Positions 26,235-34,170 of a stretch of 64,000 bases of DNA are shown piece after piece (within the stretch, counting starts at the first letter, position 1; every line of letters starts with the position of its first letter). A program made the position numbers and the translations under genes. The stretch comes from Hyphomicrobium sp. (GTDB lineage: Bacteria; Pseudomonadota; Alphaproteobacteria; Rhizobiales; Hyphomicrobiaceae): NCBI GenBank assembly GCA_013141015.1, contig JABFRT010000004.1, forward strand, positions 161,383 to 225,382, in the 5' to 3' direction. The notes under the pieces are model-generated. The model was not told the origin of the DNA. It did not search any database and saw only the letters and a program-made list of their open reading frames with translations.

Positions 26235-27203
26235 TCACGCCAGCTTGAACGGCATGTCCTTGCCGGCAAAAAACGCGTCGATGTTGTCGAGCGCTTCAAA
26301 GCCCATCTGGTTGCGGGCTTCAACGGCCGCTGAGCCCAAGTGCGGGAACAGGAACGTATTTGGCAGATCGTAATAACCGTCGTTGATGTTCGGCTCGCCC
26401 GCAAACACGTCGAGGCCGGCATACGACAACTGGCCCGACTTCAAGGCCGCGATCATATCGGCGTCGTTGACCAGATCGCCGCGCGCCGTGTTCACGACAA
26501 TCGCGCCCTTCGGCAGCTTGTTGATGGTGGCTGTATTGAAGAAGCCGCGCGTTTCAGGCGTGGACGGCGCATTGATCGAGAAGAACTGCGAAACCTTCAA
26601 CAGGCTGTCGAGGCTGTCATGATACGTGGCGTTGTACTTGGCTTCCACCTCTGGCTTGGCGCGATACAGGTCGTAGTAATGGATATCCATATCGAAACCG
26701 CGAGCGCGCTGAGCAAGCGCCTGGCCGATTTTGCCGAAGCCGTAGATGCCAAGCACCTTGTTGTCCAAGCGCTGGCCGACCAGCTGCAATGGCTGCCAAC
26801 CCGGCCACGAGCGGGTGCGGATCATCTTTTCGCCTTCGCCAGCGCGGCGGGCGGAACCGAGCAGCAGCAGCATGGCGATTTCAGCGGTCGCGACCGTGAC
26901 GCCGTGGGGCGCGTTGCCGACCTTGATGCCACGCGCCTTGCAGGCATCGAGGTCGATGTGGTCGAAGCCGATCGAGAAGGTCGAAATGCACTTGATGTTT
27001 TCAGGCACGCGGGCGATCACGTCGGCCCGGCATTTCTCGTTCAAAGTCAGCAGGATAGCATCGACGCCCTTGGCGGTTTCGAGCATCTCGTCGATGGTGA
27101 TCTTCGGATTGTCGCCGTGCGCGATGACATCATACGTGGCCCGCGCCCGGGCCATCACGGCGTCCGGCAACGGCCAGGTGATCAGGATTTTTTTCTTGGA
27201 CAT
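26235..27203 (-). CDS. hprA: Hydroxypyruvate reductase / glycerate dehydrogenase (D-2-hydroxyacid dehydrogenase)
   Basis: 322 aa. It reduces hydroxypyruvate to D-glycerate with NAD(P)H, the serine-cycle step after serine-glyoxylate aminotransferase. The Rossmann motif is GIYGFGKIG (about 152-160) and the catalytic triad is Arg241 (NTARGDLV), Glu270 (AGEPNIN) and His288 (FPHLGSAA). The N-terminus MSKKKILITWPLP and length match, from memory, the structurally known glycerate dehydrogenase of Hyphomicrobium methylovorum. GGGGAG lies about 11 nt upstream. The gene is 3 kb away from sgaA on the same strand, separated by unrelated genes. Confidence 0.9.
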   Translation of the reverse strand: MSKKKILITWPLPDAVMARARATYDVIAHGDNPKITIDEMLETAKGVDAILLTLNEKCRADVIARVPENIKCISTFSIGFDHIDLDACKARGIKVGNAPHGVTVATAEIAMLLLLGSARRAGEGEKMIRTRSWPGWQPLQLVGQRLDNKVLGIYGFGKIGQALAQRARGFDMDIHYYDLYRAKPEVEAKYNATYHDSLDSLLKVSQFFSINAPSTPETRGFFNTATINKLPKGAIVVNTARGDLVNDADMIAALKSGQLSYAGLDVFAGEPNINDGYYDLPNTFLFPHLGSAAVEARNQMGFEALDNIDAFFAGKDMPFKLA

Positions 27204-27448
27204 TCGATTCAGGCTCCCCGGACTTCAACGTTTTTAGACTTCTACTTTCGTATTGGCGACTTTGGTAGCGGATTTCCGCTTGTGCCCGACGCGAGCGGCC
27301 CTTGCAAGTCCGATACGCATCAGGGCCGCACCGGTGGATCGTTTGGCGCGGCTGGAAACCCTTTTTTCACCATACCGGGCTCAAAGTCCGGTCTCAGCCG
27401 TTCCCCCGGCCATCGTTTTTCGCGGCTTTCGCCGAGAGGGCTCAGCCC

Positions 27449-27847
27449 ATGCGCGCCATTGTCATCGCCTTTGCCGCCCTCGCGGCTATCAAGGTCTGGA
27501 CTCAGGACCGGATGGTCCGCGCCGCTATGAGCGAAGCCTTGATCCAAGCCTACCGCGAGCGGGCACAGGTGGTTTGCGCCCGCGAGACACTGAAGGAAAG
27601 CGGCAAAGACGCCTCGCGGGAGGCGGCCAAGCCGGCGGCGGCAAGTGTCGCGCTCTGGTCTTCAGCGGAGGCGGCTGAAATCACCATCGGAGCCAAAGTG
27701 GCAGACGTGATGCTGTGGGACTATAACAATCCGCTGTGGGATGTGCGCTACCGCCACCCGCACTTGGTGCTGACGGCAAGTGGCGCGCGCAGCCTGAAGT
27801 GCAGCTACGATCTGCGGGCCGGCGTTGCATTCGTGCAAGTGTTGTGA
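27449..27847 (+). CDS. Hypothetical protein with N-terminal membrane anchor
   Basis: 132 aa from the ATG at 27449 (GAGAGGG about 9 nt upstream). A short hydrophobic N-terminus (MRAIVIAFAALAAIKVW) is followed by a helical charged region and a C-terminal beta-rich part (ITIGAKVADVMLWDYNNPLW, HPHLVLTA, LKCSYDLRAGVAFVQVL). Two cysteines are present. No family was recognised. It is convergent with the methyltransferase gene; the 24-bp tandem repeat array begins 7 bp after its stop. Confidence 0.6.
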   Translation: MRAIVIAFAALAAIKVWTQDRMVRAAMSEALIQAYRERAQVVCARETLKESGKDASREAAKPAAASVALWSSAEAAEITIGAKVADVMLWDYNNPLWDVRYRHPHLVLTASGARSLKCSYDLRAGVAFVQVL

Positions 27848-27853
27848 ATCTCT

Positions 27854-27973
27854 AGCGCTTGCGCGCGATCACCTTTCAGCGCTTGCACGCGATCACGTTT
27901 CAGCGCTTGCGCGCGATCACCTTTCAGCGCTTGCGCGCAATCACCTTTCAGCGCTTGCGCGCAATCATGGCGA
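27854..27973. repeat. 24-bp tandem repeat, five copies, including the 3' end of the methyltransferase gene
   Basis: The unit AGCGCTTGCGCGCGATCACC-TTTC occurs at 27854, 27878, 27902 and 27926 with one to two mismatches, and a fifth copy from 27950 diverges after about 18 bp where the methyltransferase coding sequence begins. On the minus strand each unit carries the last codons of that gene (MIARKR-stop), so the array is an expansion of the gene's 3' end into the downstream space. There are no spacers. Confidence 0.9.
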
Positions 27974-28628
27974 TCTGGGTCATGAACAGGTGATCGAAAC
28001 GGCCGCCCGTCAGCTTGGAAATAATCTCCGTGCGCGGGCTGAAGGCTGTGACGGGGCCAAGTTCGTCGACATCGAAGCCCGCTGCCTCCGCCATTGCCGA
28101 GAACGTCTCGGGCGTGAACCAGCGCAAATGGGTGCGGTCGAACACACCCTGGTCGGCAAGTGTGAACCGGCCCATGACGAGTTCGCGAATGACCCGCCAA
28201 TGCGAAATGTTCGGCGAACTGGCAAGCAGCAGGCCGCCCGGACGGACAAAGCGCGAGAGGCTTTTTAGAACTTCGCCCGGTTCAACCAGATGTTCGAGCA
28301 CTTCCGACAAGATGATCGCATCGAATTCAGCCGGGTGAAAATCGAACGCAAGCGTTTCGACGTTGCCGGTGATGACCTCTGTCAGTACTTCCCGGGCTTC
28401 CGTGGCAGCCGTTTCAAATAGCTCAACGCCGACGTAGCGTCCGCAGCAGCCTTCACTTAACGCCAGTGCGCCTGTCGCGCCCGTGCCGCAACCGATTTCG
28501 AGAATGGCAGCCGAGGGATCCCGCGGCAGCCGATCAACAAAGTCGGCGCGCGCCTTGGAGAAATAGCTGGCCGGCTTGATGGCATAAAAGCCGCTGAAAA
28601 TTCCGGCCGATTCGACAGATGTACGCAA
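27948..28628 (-). CDS. Class I SAM-dependent methyltransferase
   Basis: 226 aa from a TTG at 28628 with GGGAG nine bases upstream; an in-frame ATG at 28757 would add 43 residues without methyltransferase character. Motif I is ILEIGCGTGATGALAL, motif II region YVGVELFE, then FDAIILSEVLEHL and PGGLLLASSPN, as in Methyltransf_11/23 enzymes. The C-terminal sequence RTHLRWFTPETF is typical of methyltransferases found in glycan clusters. Lying just before the divergent polysaccharide locus, it may methylate a sugar, but this is inferred. Confidence 0.85.
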   Translation of the reverse strand: MRTSVESAGIFSGFYAIKPASYFSKARADFVDRLPRDPSAAILEIGCGTGATGALALSEGCCGRYVGVELFETAATEAREVLTEVITGNVETLAFDFHPAEFDAIILSEVLEHLVEPGEVLKSLSRFVRPGGLLLASSPNISHWRVIRELVMGRFTLADQGVFDRTHLRWFTPETFSAMAEAAGFDVDELGPVTAFSPRTEIISKLTGGRFDHLFMTQIAMIARKR

Positions 28629-28839
28629 AACCAAACACTCCCGGCCCTTAACCCTTGCAATCTCAATACACCCGAACTTTGAAGACCAGACTAACGCTGC
28701 AACAATTTGCTTAGGTTGCCGGGCGCACAAAAATTTTATGCGTTCACTTAACGGCAAATTTACCGTGCCAGGCGATCACTAGTGGTTGGAGCGTTCATCA
28801 CCATGATGGGCGCTAAGTTGCGTTGTTTGTGGTCGGGCT

Positions 28840-29439
28840 ATGGTCCAGCGTTTGCTGCTCGATACCGTTTTGCGTGTGATGGTGGCGTCTTTCGGCGCCT
28901 GCGCCGTCGCGTCCGGATGCGCCAGCCCAGACGTTGTCAGCGGCCCGCAATTCGCAACCCGCCAAGGCCAAGCGCCCCTCAACCGGGTTTACCGGCTTGG
29001 CATCGGCGACAAGCTCAAAGTCTCGGTGTTTGGCGAAGACAATCTTTCAGGCCCCTTCGAAGTCAACGCGGTCGGCCAGATCTCGCTGCCGCTGATCGGC
29101 GAAATGCCGGCCAAAGGCCTCGCCGTTCACGAATTGCGCGAGCGCATCGCCCGCAAGCTCTCCGACGGTTATCTGAAGAACCCCAAAGTCACCGTTGAAA
29201 TGCTGAATTACCGGCCGATTTTCATCCACGGCGAAGTCAAGAATGCCGGTGAATTTGCCTACAAAAACGGCGTCAGTCTGCGGGATGCGATCGCCATGGC
29301 CGGCGGTTACACCTACCGCGCCAATCAGACCTATCTCTATATCGGCCGCGAAGGCGAACCGGACGTTGCTGTCCGCACGCCCGCCGACGTGCCGATCTTA
29401 CCTGGTGACAACATCCGTATCCCCGAGAGGTTCTTTTAA
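28840..29439 (+). CDS. Short OPX polysaccharide export lipoprotein (Wza/HfsD-like)
   Basis: 199 aa. The signal ends in a lipobox ASGC with Cys27. The Poly_export domain (VYRLGIGDKLKVSVFGED, GQISLPLIGEMPAKGL, KNPKVTVEM) and one SLBB-type domain (FIHGEVKNAGEFAYKNGVSL, AIAMAGGYTYRANQ) follow. It stops after ILPGDNIRIPERFF and lacks the C-terminal amphipathic helix that forms the outer-membrane pore in E. coli Wza. Such short OPX proteins are thought to work with a separate outer-membrane barrel, which is the next gene. It should form the periplasmic part of the export channel. Confidence 0.9.
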   Translation: MVQRLLLDTVLRVMVASFGACAVASGCASPDVVSGPQFATRQGQAPLNRVYRLGIGDKLKVSVFGEDNLSGPFEVNAVGQISLPLIGEMPAKGLAVHELRERIARKLSDGYLKNPKVTVEMLNYRPIFIHGEVKNAGEFAYKNGVSLRDAIAMAGGYTYRANQTYLYIGREGEPDVAVRTPADVPILPGDNIRIPERFF

Positions 29440-29472
29440 TCCGGGTGCGGCCCCCGGTGGCGAAGAGCAATA

Positions 29473-30858
29473 GTGTACATGCGTAGCGTAACTCTCGATG
29501 GGGCTCACCCCCGCGCCGGCTGGCTGGCACGCCGGTTGCGGCTTGCTGTTTCCGCAATCGCGCTTGCGTTTGTACTCGGCGCACCACGCGTGCGCGCGCT
29601 TGACCTCGATGCAACCGATGGCATCAACACCGAAACAATCGCCTCGCGTGAGCGTCAGACCGAGTGGGACCCGGCCCGGCGCCAGGGCGTGCAATCGGTC
29701 AAAGAAACCGACCGCGCCTTCGGCAAACCCGACGGTATCCGCTCCGGCAACTATCTGATTTTCCCCGAAGCCGGCGCGGCTGTCGTGTTCGACGACAACA
29801 TCTTCTCGCACGATATCGACAAAGTCTCCGACGTGCGCAGTGAATTGACGGGCGGCGTCAAGATGCAGTCGCAACTGCCGCGCCATGTGCTTGATTTCTC
29901 GCTCGATGGCAAAGTCGTCAACTATCTGGAAAATTCCGAACAGGACTACGCAAATGTCCGCGCCCGGCTGGATGGGGCCTTGCACTTTGATCACGCCCAT
30001 ACGCTATCGGCCAGCGTCATGTCGGCAATTGAGCACGAGGAACGCAACGACCCCTCGGTCCCGCTATCCCGGCAGGCGGTGACCGCCGAAGGTCCGATCC
30101 AAGTTTTTCATAACCGGGCCGCAGTTGGCATCACGCGCGATGTCGGCCGGCTTTACGGCACGGTGGCCGCAACCGTCGAAAGCTGGGACTTCAGCGATGT
30201 GGCGGCCATCGATGGGCGCCCCTTGGACCAAGACGCACGCGACCTGGTGCGCGCTTCATCGATGGTCAAATTCGGCTACCACTTTTCGCCAGGCTACCAG
30301 TTCGTTGGCAAATTGCGCGCCTACGGGGATGAAAATCGCGGCAATTTGCAGCTCGACGGCGACGCGTTTGGCTATGAGGCGATGGCTGGGCTGGCGTTTG
30401 AGACCAACCCGCTGTTGCGCTGGCGCATTCTCGGCGGCTACGGCGTGCGCGATTATGAGCAGAGCGGCATCGCAAGTTTGGCGACCACACTGCTGGAAGC
30501 GGACGTTCAATGGTTGCCGACGCAACGGCTGACGATTTACGCAACGCTGGCCCGGCAGATTGTCGAATCCGCCGATATCGCTGCGAGCGGAGTTGTACAG
30601 TCCGCCGCCCGGATCCGCGCCGAATACGAAATCTACCACAACCTCATTTTGACGGGCGGCGTTGAGCTTCGCGAAGACGAATTCAGCGGTGTGGACCGTT
30701 CAGACACCATCTACGCCGCACGCGCGGGGCTCGAATATTTATATACCAAGAACTGGCTGTTCACTTTTGGATACGAACATCAGGTTCGTGATTCGTCGAT
30801 TGATTCGCTGGATATGCACCGCAACCGGTTCATGTTCGGGGCAAAGCTACGCTTTTAG
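29473..30858 (+). CDS. Outer-membrane beta-barrel protein (BBP2-like) of the polysaccharide exporter
   Basis: 461 aa. A signal peptide (to about residue 43, APRVRA) precedes a short N-terminal region and then many alternating amphipathic strands (VVFDDNIFSHD, RARLDGALHFDHAHTLSASVMSA shortened here, FGYHFSPGYQFVGKLRAY), ending NRFMFGAKLRF with a terminal Phe as in barrels. It resembles putative beta-barrel porin 2. Placement between the OPX lipoprotein and the co-polymerase indicates that it forms the outer-membrane pore. GTG at 29473 or ATG at 29479 are possible starts. Confidence 0.78.
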   Translation: MYMRSVTLDGAHPRAGWLARRLRLAVSAIALAFVLGAPRVRALDLDATDGINTETIASRERQTEWDPARRQGVQSVKETDRAFGKPDGIRSGNYLIFPEAGAAVVFDDNIFSHDIDKVSDVRSELTGGVKMQSQLPRHVLDFSLDGKVVNYLENSEQDYANVRARLDGALHFDHAHTLSASVMSAIEHEERNDPSVPLSRQAVTAEGPIQVFHNRAAVGITRDVGRLYGTVAATVESWDFSDVAAIDGRPLDQDARDLVRASSMVKFGYHFSPGYQFVGKLRAYGDENRGNLQLDGDAFGYEAMAGLAFETNPLLRWRILGGYGVRDYEQSGIASLATTLLEADVQWLPTQRLTIYATLARQIVESADIAASGVVQSAARIRAEYEIYHNLILTGGVELREDEFSGVDRSDTIYAARAGLEYLYTKNWLFTFGYEHQVRDSSIDSLDMHRNRFMFGAKLRF

Positions 30859-30861
30859 GCG

Positions 30862-33141
30862 ATGGGGAGAATGCAGGGCTCGCACGAGCAGTTTGAGGAC
30901 GAGGTAAGCGGCGGAGGCGCATTGAGCCTCGACCGGGCGCTTTCGGCTGTCCGCAAACGCCTGAAGCTCGTCGCCATAATGCCGGTTATAGCAGCCCTCA
31001 TTATGACAGCCGTCGTGATGATGATGACAAACCGCTACGATGCCTCGGCCATCGTCCAGATCGACCCACGGCACAAATCGGTCACCAACATCGAAAATGT
31101 CCTGTCGGAAGTGAAAACCGATACGACCGGTGTTGAAAGCGAAGTCGAAATCATCAAGTCGCGCCCGATCATCCTCAAAGTCATTGATGTTCTCGATCTG
31201 CGCAACGACCCGGAATTTGCCAAACCTCCGTTGACCTCGCGCCTGCTCGCCAAACTCGGCCTTGGCGAATGGGCACCCGCCGTCGAACGCACGGCGCAGC
31301 GGCCTCGCGACCCCATAGCCGACATGTTGAAAGTCGATGAGCCGGGCGCCAGCAAGCCAAAGAGCGATGAAGTCGCCGATGCCTTCATGCAGAAGCTGAA
31401 GGTCATTCGCGTGCGCAATACGCTGCTGATCGATATCCGCGTTTCAGCCAGCGAGGCGACGAAGGCCGCGCGCATCGCCAACACGCTGGCTGAAGCGTAT
31501 ATCAAAGATCAGCTCGACACCAAAATGCAGGCCAACGCAACGGCAACAGCGCTGCTCGAAGAGCGGATCGACAGCATGCGCATCAAGGTCTCTGAGGCCG
31601 AGCGCAAGGTTGAGCAGTGGAAGGCTCAGCACAACGTCTTCGACACCGAGGGCCAAGTACTTTCGGAAAAGCAGTTGACCCGCTTGATGGAACAAGCCGT
31701 TACCGCACGCAGCGCCACGGCTGAAGCGCAGGCCAAATACGACCAAGCGCAAAAGCTTGCCAGCACCGGCGATTCCATGTCGGCAATCGCTGAAGTGTTG
31801 CAGAGCAACTCGATCCGCGTGCTCAAGGACCAGTTGGCCAGCGCCCGCCGCAAGGCCGCTGAACTGCAAACCAAGTACGGCCCCAAGCACCCCGAAATGC
31901 TGAAGGTCAATGCGGAAGCGGCACTCGCCGAAAAGCAGATCACAACCGAGATCGGGCGTCTCGTCGCCAGTTTGAAGAATGATGCCGAGGTTGCCGCCGA
32001 CCGCGAACGCCAGCTCGCGCAAAACATGACGCAACTGCAACAGCAGCAAGTATCCACCAAAGATTCGAGCACCGAACTGAAAGACCTCGAGCGCGAGGCC
32101 GCCACGTCGAAGCAATTGTTTGAAACGCTGCTGACACGCTACAAACAAACGGCGGAAACCCAAGGCTTCCAGCTGCCCGACGTACGCATTATCGAAAAGG
32201 CCGACGCGCCGCAGTTTCCGGCATCGCCCAAGCGCAAGCAGCTGGTGTTGATTTCAGCGGTTGGCGGTTTGGTGCTTGGGATCGCTCTTGCCGTCCTGCT
32301 GGAGCTGATGGCGCCCGGCATCACCCGCCAGGACGATATCGAACGCGTGTTTGACGTCGCGCACTTATCGTCCGTGCCATCGGCTGCAAATCATGACGGC
32401 CAACTGGCACCGGCCAAAGCCGTGCGCATTGTTGTCGCCGAACCCGCAAGCCTTTACGCCGACGCGATCCGCGGTGCGCGGCGGGAACTGGATATGCGCC
32501 GGGCGTCAGCCGCCCCGCGCATCATCCTGGTCACGTCAAGTGTCGCTGGCGAAGGCGCCGAAATGATCGCCTCCAACTTAGCGCACAACTATGCCATGAC
32601 CGGCGGCCGTCCGCTGCTGATCGATGGCGACGTGCGCCTGCAGCCGCTGACGCGCCAGTTGGCAAGCCAACGTCAACGCGGACTTCTCGATCAGCTCGTC
32701 AATCAACACCCCCTCGACGCCGCAATCCTGCGTGACGGCGTCACGGGGCTGCACCTCTTGCCGGCGGCCGGCCCAAAACCGCTTCAGGCGTCGATCCCCG
32801 AAACACTGAACTCAACGGCACTTGCCGATGGGCTCGCCGGCCTCAAGACGCGTTTCGATACGATCATTATTTCGGTGCCGCCGCTGCTGCCGGTCATTGA
32901 TGGGCGGATCCTTGCCGACTACGCCGATCAAATTGTGTTCGTCGTCGCTTGGCAAAAGACACCAAGACAACTTGCAAAAACTGCGATCAAGTCGCTCGGT
33001 CTTAACAGCCGTAAACTTTCAGGCATCGTTCTCAATGATGTGGCGCCCGAAGCGCTGAACGAAACGCGGGGATGGCCGCGCGGGCTGCTCGGCGGAAAAC
33101 TCGGCATGGGCCATGACGGGCCGGCGCATTACGCTGCCTGA
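30862..33141 (+). CDS. Polysaccharide co-polymerase (Wzc/ExoP/HfsA-like) with degenerate BY-kinase domain
   Basis: 759 aa. TM1 lies at about 36-56, a Wzz domain (SAIVQIDPRHKSV) follows, then long coiled coils and a GNVR-type segment, and TM2 at about 455-480. The C-terminal domain aligns with bacterial tyrosine kinases (IILVTSSVAGEG, LLIDGDVRLQPL), but the Walker A GKS/T is replaced by GEGAEM (563-568), the Walker B aspartate is Ser (IIISVPPLLP), and there is no C-terminal Tyr cluster. It probably controls chain length and docks the export channel without autophosphorylation. Confidence 0.88.
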   Translation: MGRMQGSHEQFEDEVSGGGALSLDRALSAVRKRLKLVAIMPVIAALIMTAVVMMMTNRYDASAIVQIDPRHKSVTNIENVLSEVKTDTTGVESEVEIIKSRPIILKVIDVLDLRNDPEFAKPPLTSRLLAKLGLGEWAPAVERTAQRPRDPIADMLKVDEPGASKPKSDEVADAFMQKLKVIRVRNTLLIDIRVSASEATKAARIANTLAEAYIKDQLDTKMQANATATALLEERIDSMRIKVSEAERKVEQWKAQHNVFDTEGQVLSEKQLTRLMEQAVTARSATAEAQAKYDQAQKLASTGDSMSAIAEVLQSNSIRVLKDQLASARRKAAELQTKYGPKHPEMLKVNAEAALAEKQITTEIGRLVASLKNDAEVAADRERQLAQNMTQLQQQQVSTKDSSTELKDLEREAATSKQLFETLLTRYKQTAETQGFQLPDVRIIEKADAPQFPASPKRKQLVLISAVGGLVLGIALAVLLELMAPGITRQDDIERVFDVAHLSSVPSAANHDGQLAPAKAVRIVVAEPASLYADAIRGARRELDMRRASAAPRIILVTSSVAGEGAEMIASNLAHNYAMTGGRPLLIDGDVRLQPLTRQLASQRQRGLLDQLVNQHPLDAAILRDGVTGLHLLPAAGPKPLQASIPETLNSTALADGLAGLKTRFDTIIISVPPLLPVIDGRILADYADQIVFVVAWQKTPRQLAKTAIKSLGLNSRKLSGIVLNDVAPEALNETRGWPRGLLGGKLGMGHDGPAHYAA

Positions 33142-33288
33142 TCTTCAGGATATCCGTGATTTTGCGTGGACATTTCCGCATTCTGTTCAATCAAAATTTA
33201 GACAGTTGGACTATGGTTATTGAGAAGGCCAGACCCGCACCGTGTGGTTTGGTGGTCGCCGCCTGTCATCGATTGTTTGGATTTACCT

Positions 33289-34170
33289 ATGACCTCCGGA
33301 AGCATTGCCGCTCAGTCTTTTGAACCTGCGGCACCCTCGGCATCGCCCACTCATTCGCCAAAGCGCCGCCTGTCACGGCAGGTAGCAGCAGATACCGTTG
33401 CTATCGGCGATCTGACGTCGGTGGTTCTCGGCGGTCTTTTGCCAGCACTCATTTATGCCGTCATCGGCAATGTGCAACTCGATCAGATCCTGGTTCTTCA
33501 GTCGACGCTGCTCGCTGGCTTTATCGCCCACTTGTGCCTGCGCTTCCGCGGTATGTACGACACGACGCACATGGACCAGTTTCCAATGCAGCCGTTTGAA
33601 CTGTTTACGGCTGTGTGCTGCGGCATGGTTGGCGTGCTCGGTATCGGCCTGCCGCTGGTCTTGAAAAGCATGCATATTGTGGTGTGGTACGCCAGCTGGG
33701 TCTCGGCCAGCTTCACGCTGATCCTTTTGAACCGCATGATTGCCCGGACCGTTCTCGCTCAATTCGCTCAAGAAGGCCGCTTTGACAGCCGAGTCGCCGT
33801 GTTTGGCGCCGGCCAGGTTGCCCGCCGCGTTCACGACTACCTGAAGACACCGCGCCTTGGTGTGTTCTTTGCTGGCGTTTTCGACGACCGGGCAGGTCAA
33901 GACCGCCTCAATCCTGAAGGTTTGACGGTCGCTGGCAAAATTGAAGATCTGATTGCTCAGTGCCGCGAAGGCAAGATCGACCGCGTTATCATTGCTCTGC
34001 CACCGGCTGCCAACGAGCGTCTCGCCGGTATCGTCGAAAAGTTTGAAAGCCTGCCGGTCTCGACCCACATCGTCACGCACATTGCGTCCGACTTGATCGA
34101 TACCGATATCGCCTACAACGTTTCAAACCTCGGCCCGGTTGGTTTGCTCGACGTAAAAAAAAAGCGTTAG
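33289..34170 (+). CDS. Initiating undecaprenyl-phosphate sugar phosphotransferase, N-terminal part (frame 0)
   Basis: 293 aa. Four to five membrane helices (LTSVVLGGLLPALIYAVI, ILVLQSTLLAGFIAHL, TAVCCGMVGVLGIGLPLVL, WVSASFTLILLN) and the Rossmann-like CoA-binding region (RVAVFGAGQVARRVHDYL) are the N-terminal half of WcaJ/PssZ-type polyprenyl glycosylphosphotransferases. The frame ends at a TAG directly after an A9 tract, exactly where the family continues into its catalytic domain, which is encoded in the -1 frame. Joined, the two parts give about 492 aa, a normal length. On its own this product would lack the transferase domain. Confidence 0.85.
   Translation: MTSGSIAAQSFEPAAPSASPTHSPKRRLSRQVAADTVAIGDLTSVVLGGLLPALIYAVIGNVQLDQILVLQSTLLAGFIAHLCLRFRGMYDTTHMDQFPMQPFELFTAVCCGMVGVLGIGLPLVLKSMHIVVWYASWVSASFTLILLNRMIARTVLAQFAQEGRFDSRVAVFGAGQVARRVHDYLKTPRLGVFFAGVFDDRAGQDRLNPEGLTVAGKIEDLIAQCREGKIDRVIIALPPAANERLAGIVEKFESLPVSTHIVTHIASDLIDTDIAYNVSNLGPVGLLDVKKKR
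34155..34164 (+). other. A9 tract forming an A-AAA-AAG slippery heptamer (possible recoding site)
   Basis: Nine A residues (34155-34163) followed by G. In the zero frame the codons are GTA AAA AAA AAG CGT TAG, so A-AAA-AAG sits in the correct phase for a dnaX-type -1 frameshift. A -1 slip, or one extra A in the transcript, gives GTA AAA AAA AAA GCG TTA GTT GAC and enters the catalytic-domain frame. A 6-bp stem (GGGCGC with GCGCCT, loop of 10) begins about 12 nt downstream. A one-base deletion or sequencing error gives the same picture. Confidence 0.6.

Noticed and set aside
26340..27530. 396-codon open frame antisense to hydroxypyruvate reductase
   Set aside because: Shadow frame; the reductase on the minus strand has an intact catalytic triad and its own terminator.
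27854..27973. Possible CRISPR array
   Set aside because: The 24-bp units are directly adjacent with no spacers, and the unit is the 3' end of a coding gene; no cas genes are near.
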